Source: Candidatus Dechloromonas phosphorivorans
Lineage (GTDB): Bacteria; Pseudomonadota; Gammaproteobacteria; Burkholderiales; Rhodocyclaceae
Assembly: GCA_016714975.1 (NCBI GenBank)
Contig: JADKBR010000005.1
Coordinates: forward strand, 62,001 to 126,000
DNA length: 64,000 nt
Direction: 5' to 3'
Positions 63,995 to 64,000 of this stretch are shown here, one piece after another. The notes under the pieces are model-generated. The model did no database searches. It saw only the letters and a program-made list of their open reading frames with translations, and was not told the origin of the DNA. The position numbers were made by a program, and so were the translations under genes. Position 1 is the first letter of the stretch, and the number at the start of each line of letters is the position of its first letter.

Positions 63995-64000
63995 GTGGCG

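Overview
The window looks like chromosomal DNA of a GC-rich betaproteobacterium, most plausibly of the Rhodocyclales. The grounds are a sox thiosulfate-oxidation cluster, a pilMNOPQ-aroKB-gltBD block, a PhaM-type polyhydroxyalkanoate granule regulator, an IcmF fused acyl-CoA mutase and two branched-chain/aromatic-acid type ABC importers. Family placement is an inference from gene content; no rRNA, tRNA, CRISPR array, insertion sequence or integrase was found.

Layout. 1-4406: 3' end of soxY, then soxZ, soxA, soxX, soxB and a secreted rhodanese, with an intrinsic terminator-like hairpin between soxX and soxB. No soxCD is visible. 4740-6797: compact histidine kinase followed directly by a receiver-TPR protein. 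6866-12490 (minus): lptM-lysA-membrane fusion protein-RND pump, all joined by 4-base overlaps; cyaY diverges from lptM. 12851-15163 (minus): penicillin-binding protein 1A. 15323-28264: pilMNOP, pilQ (apparently frameshifted), aroK, aroB, gltB, gltD. 28335-31828: glmU and an EF-G-like GTPase. 31917-38643: a small unknown protein, an AraC-family regulator divergent from icmF, selD, and a Crp/Fnr regulator.

38702-48830 reads as one catabolic unit: acyl-CoA ligase, ABC ATPase, two permeases, binding protein, second ATPase, a PaaK-like CoA ligase, a small secreted protein and a CaiB/AMACR-type enzyme. Together they could import an organic acid and activate it to its CoA ester. 48831-51380 is an accessory stretch: an exported DUF1254/DUF1214 protein followed by a well-formed candidate integron attC site in the correct orientation, a strongly palindromic element and a small membrane ORF. 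51381-58695: stomatin-like protein/NfeD pair, AEC transporter, PhaM, a LuxR-type response regulator tail-to-tail with a hybrid sensor kinase, and a D-lactate dehydrogenase-like flavoprotein preceded by a degraded gene fragment. 59103-63994: a complete second Liv importer (binding lipoprotein, two permeases, two ATPases) with a credible sigma-70 promoter; its binding protein has an unusual Lys/Ala-rich C-terminal tail.

The most unusual items are the attC-like site with its DUF1254 cargo, the neighbouring palindrome, the tailed binding lipoprotein, the pilQ frameshift and the terminator inside the sox cluster.
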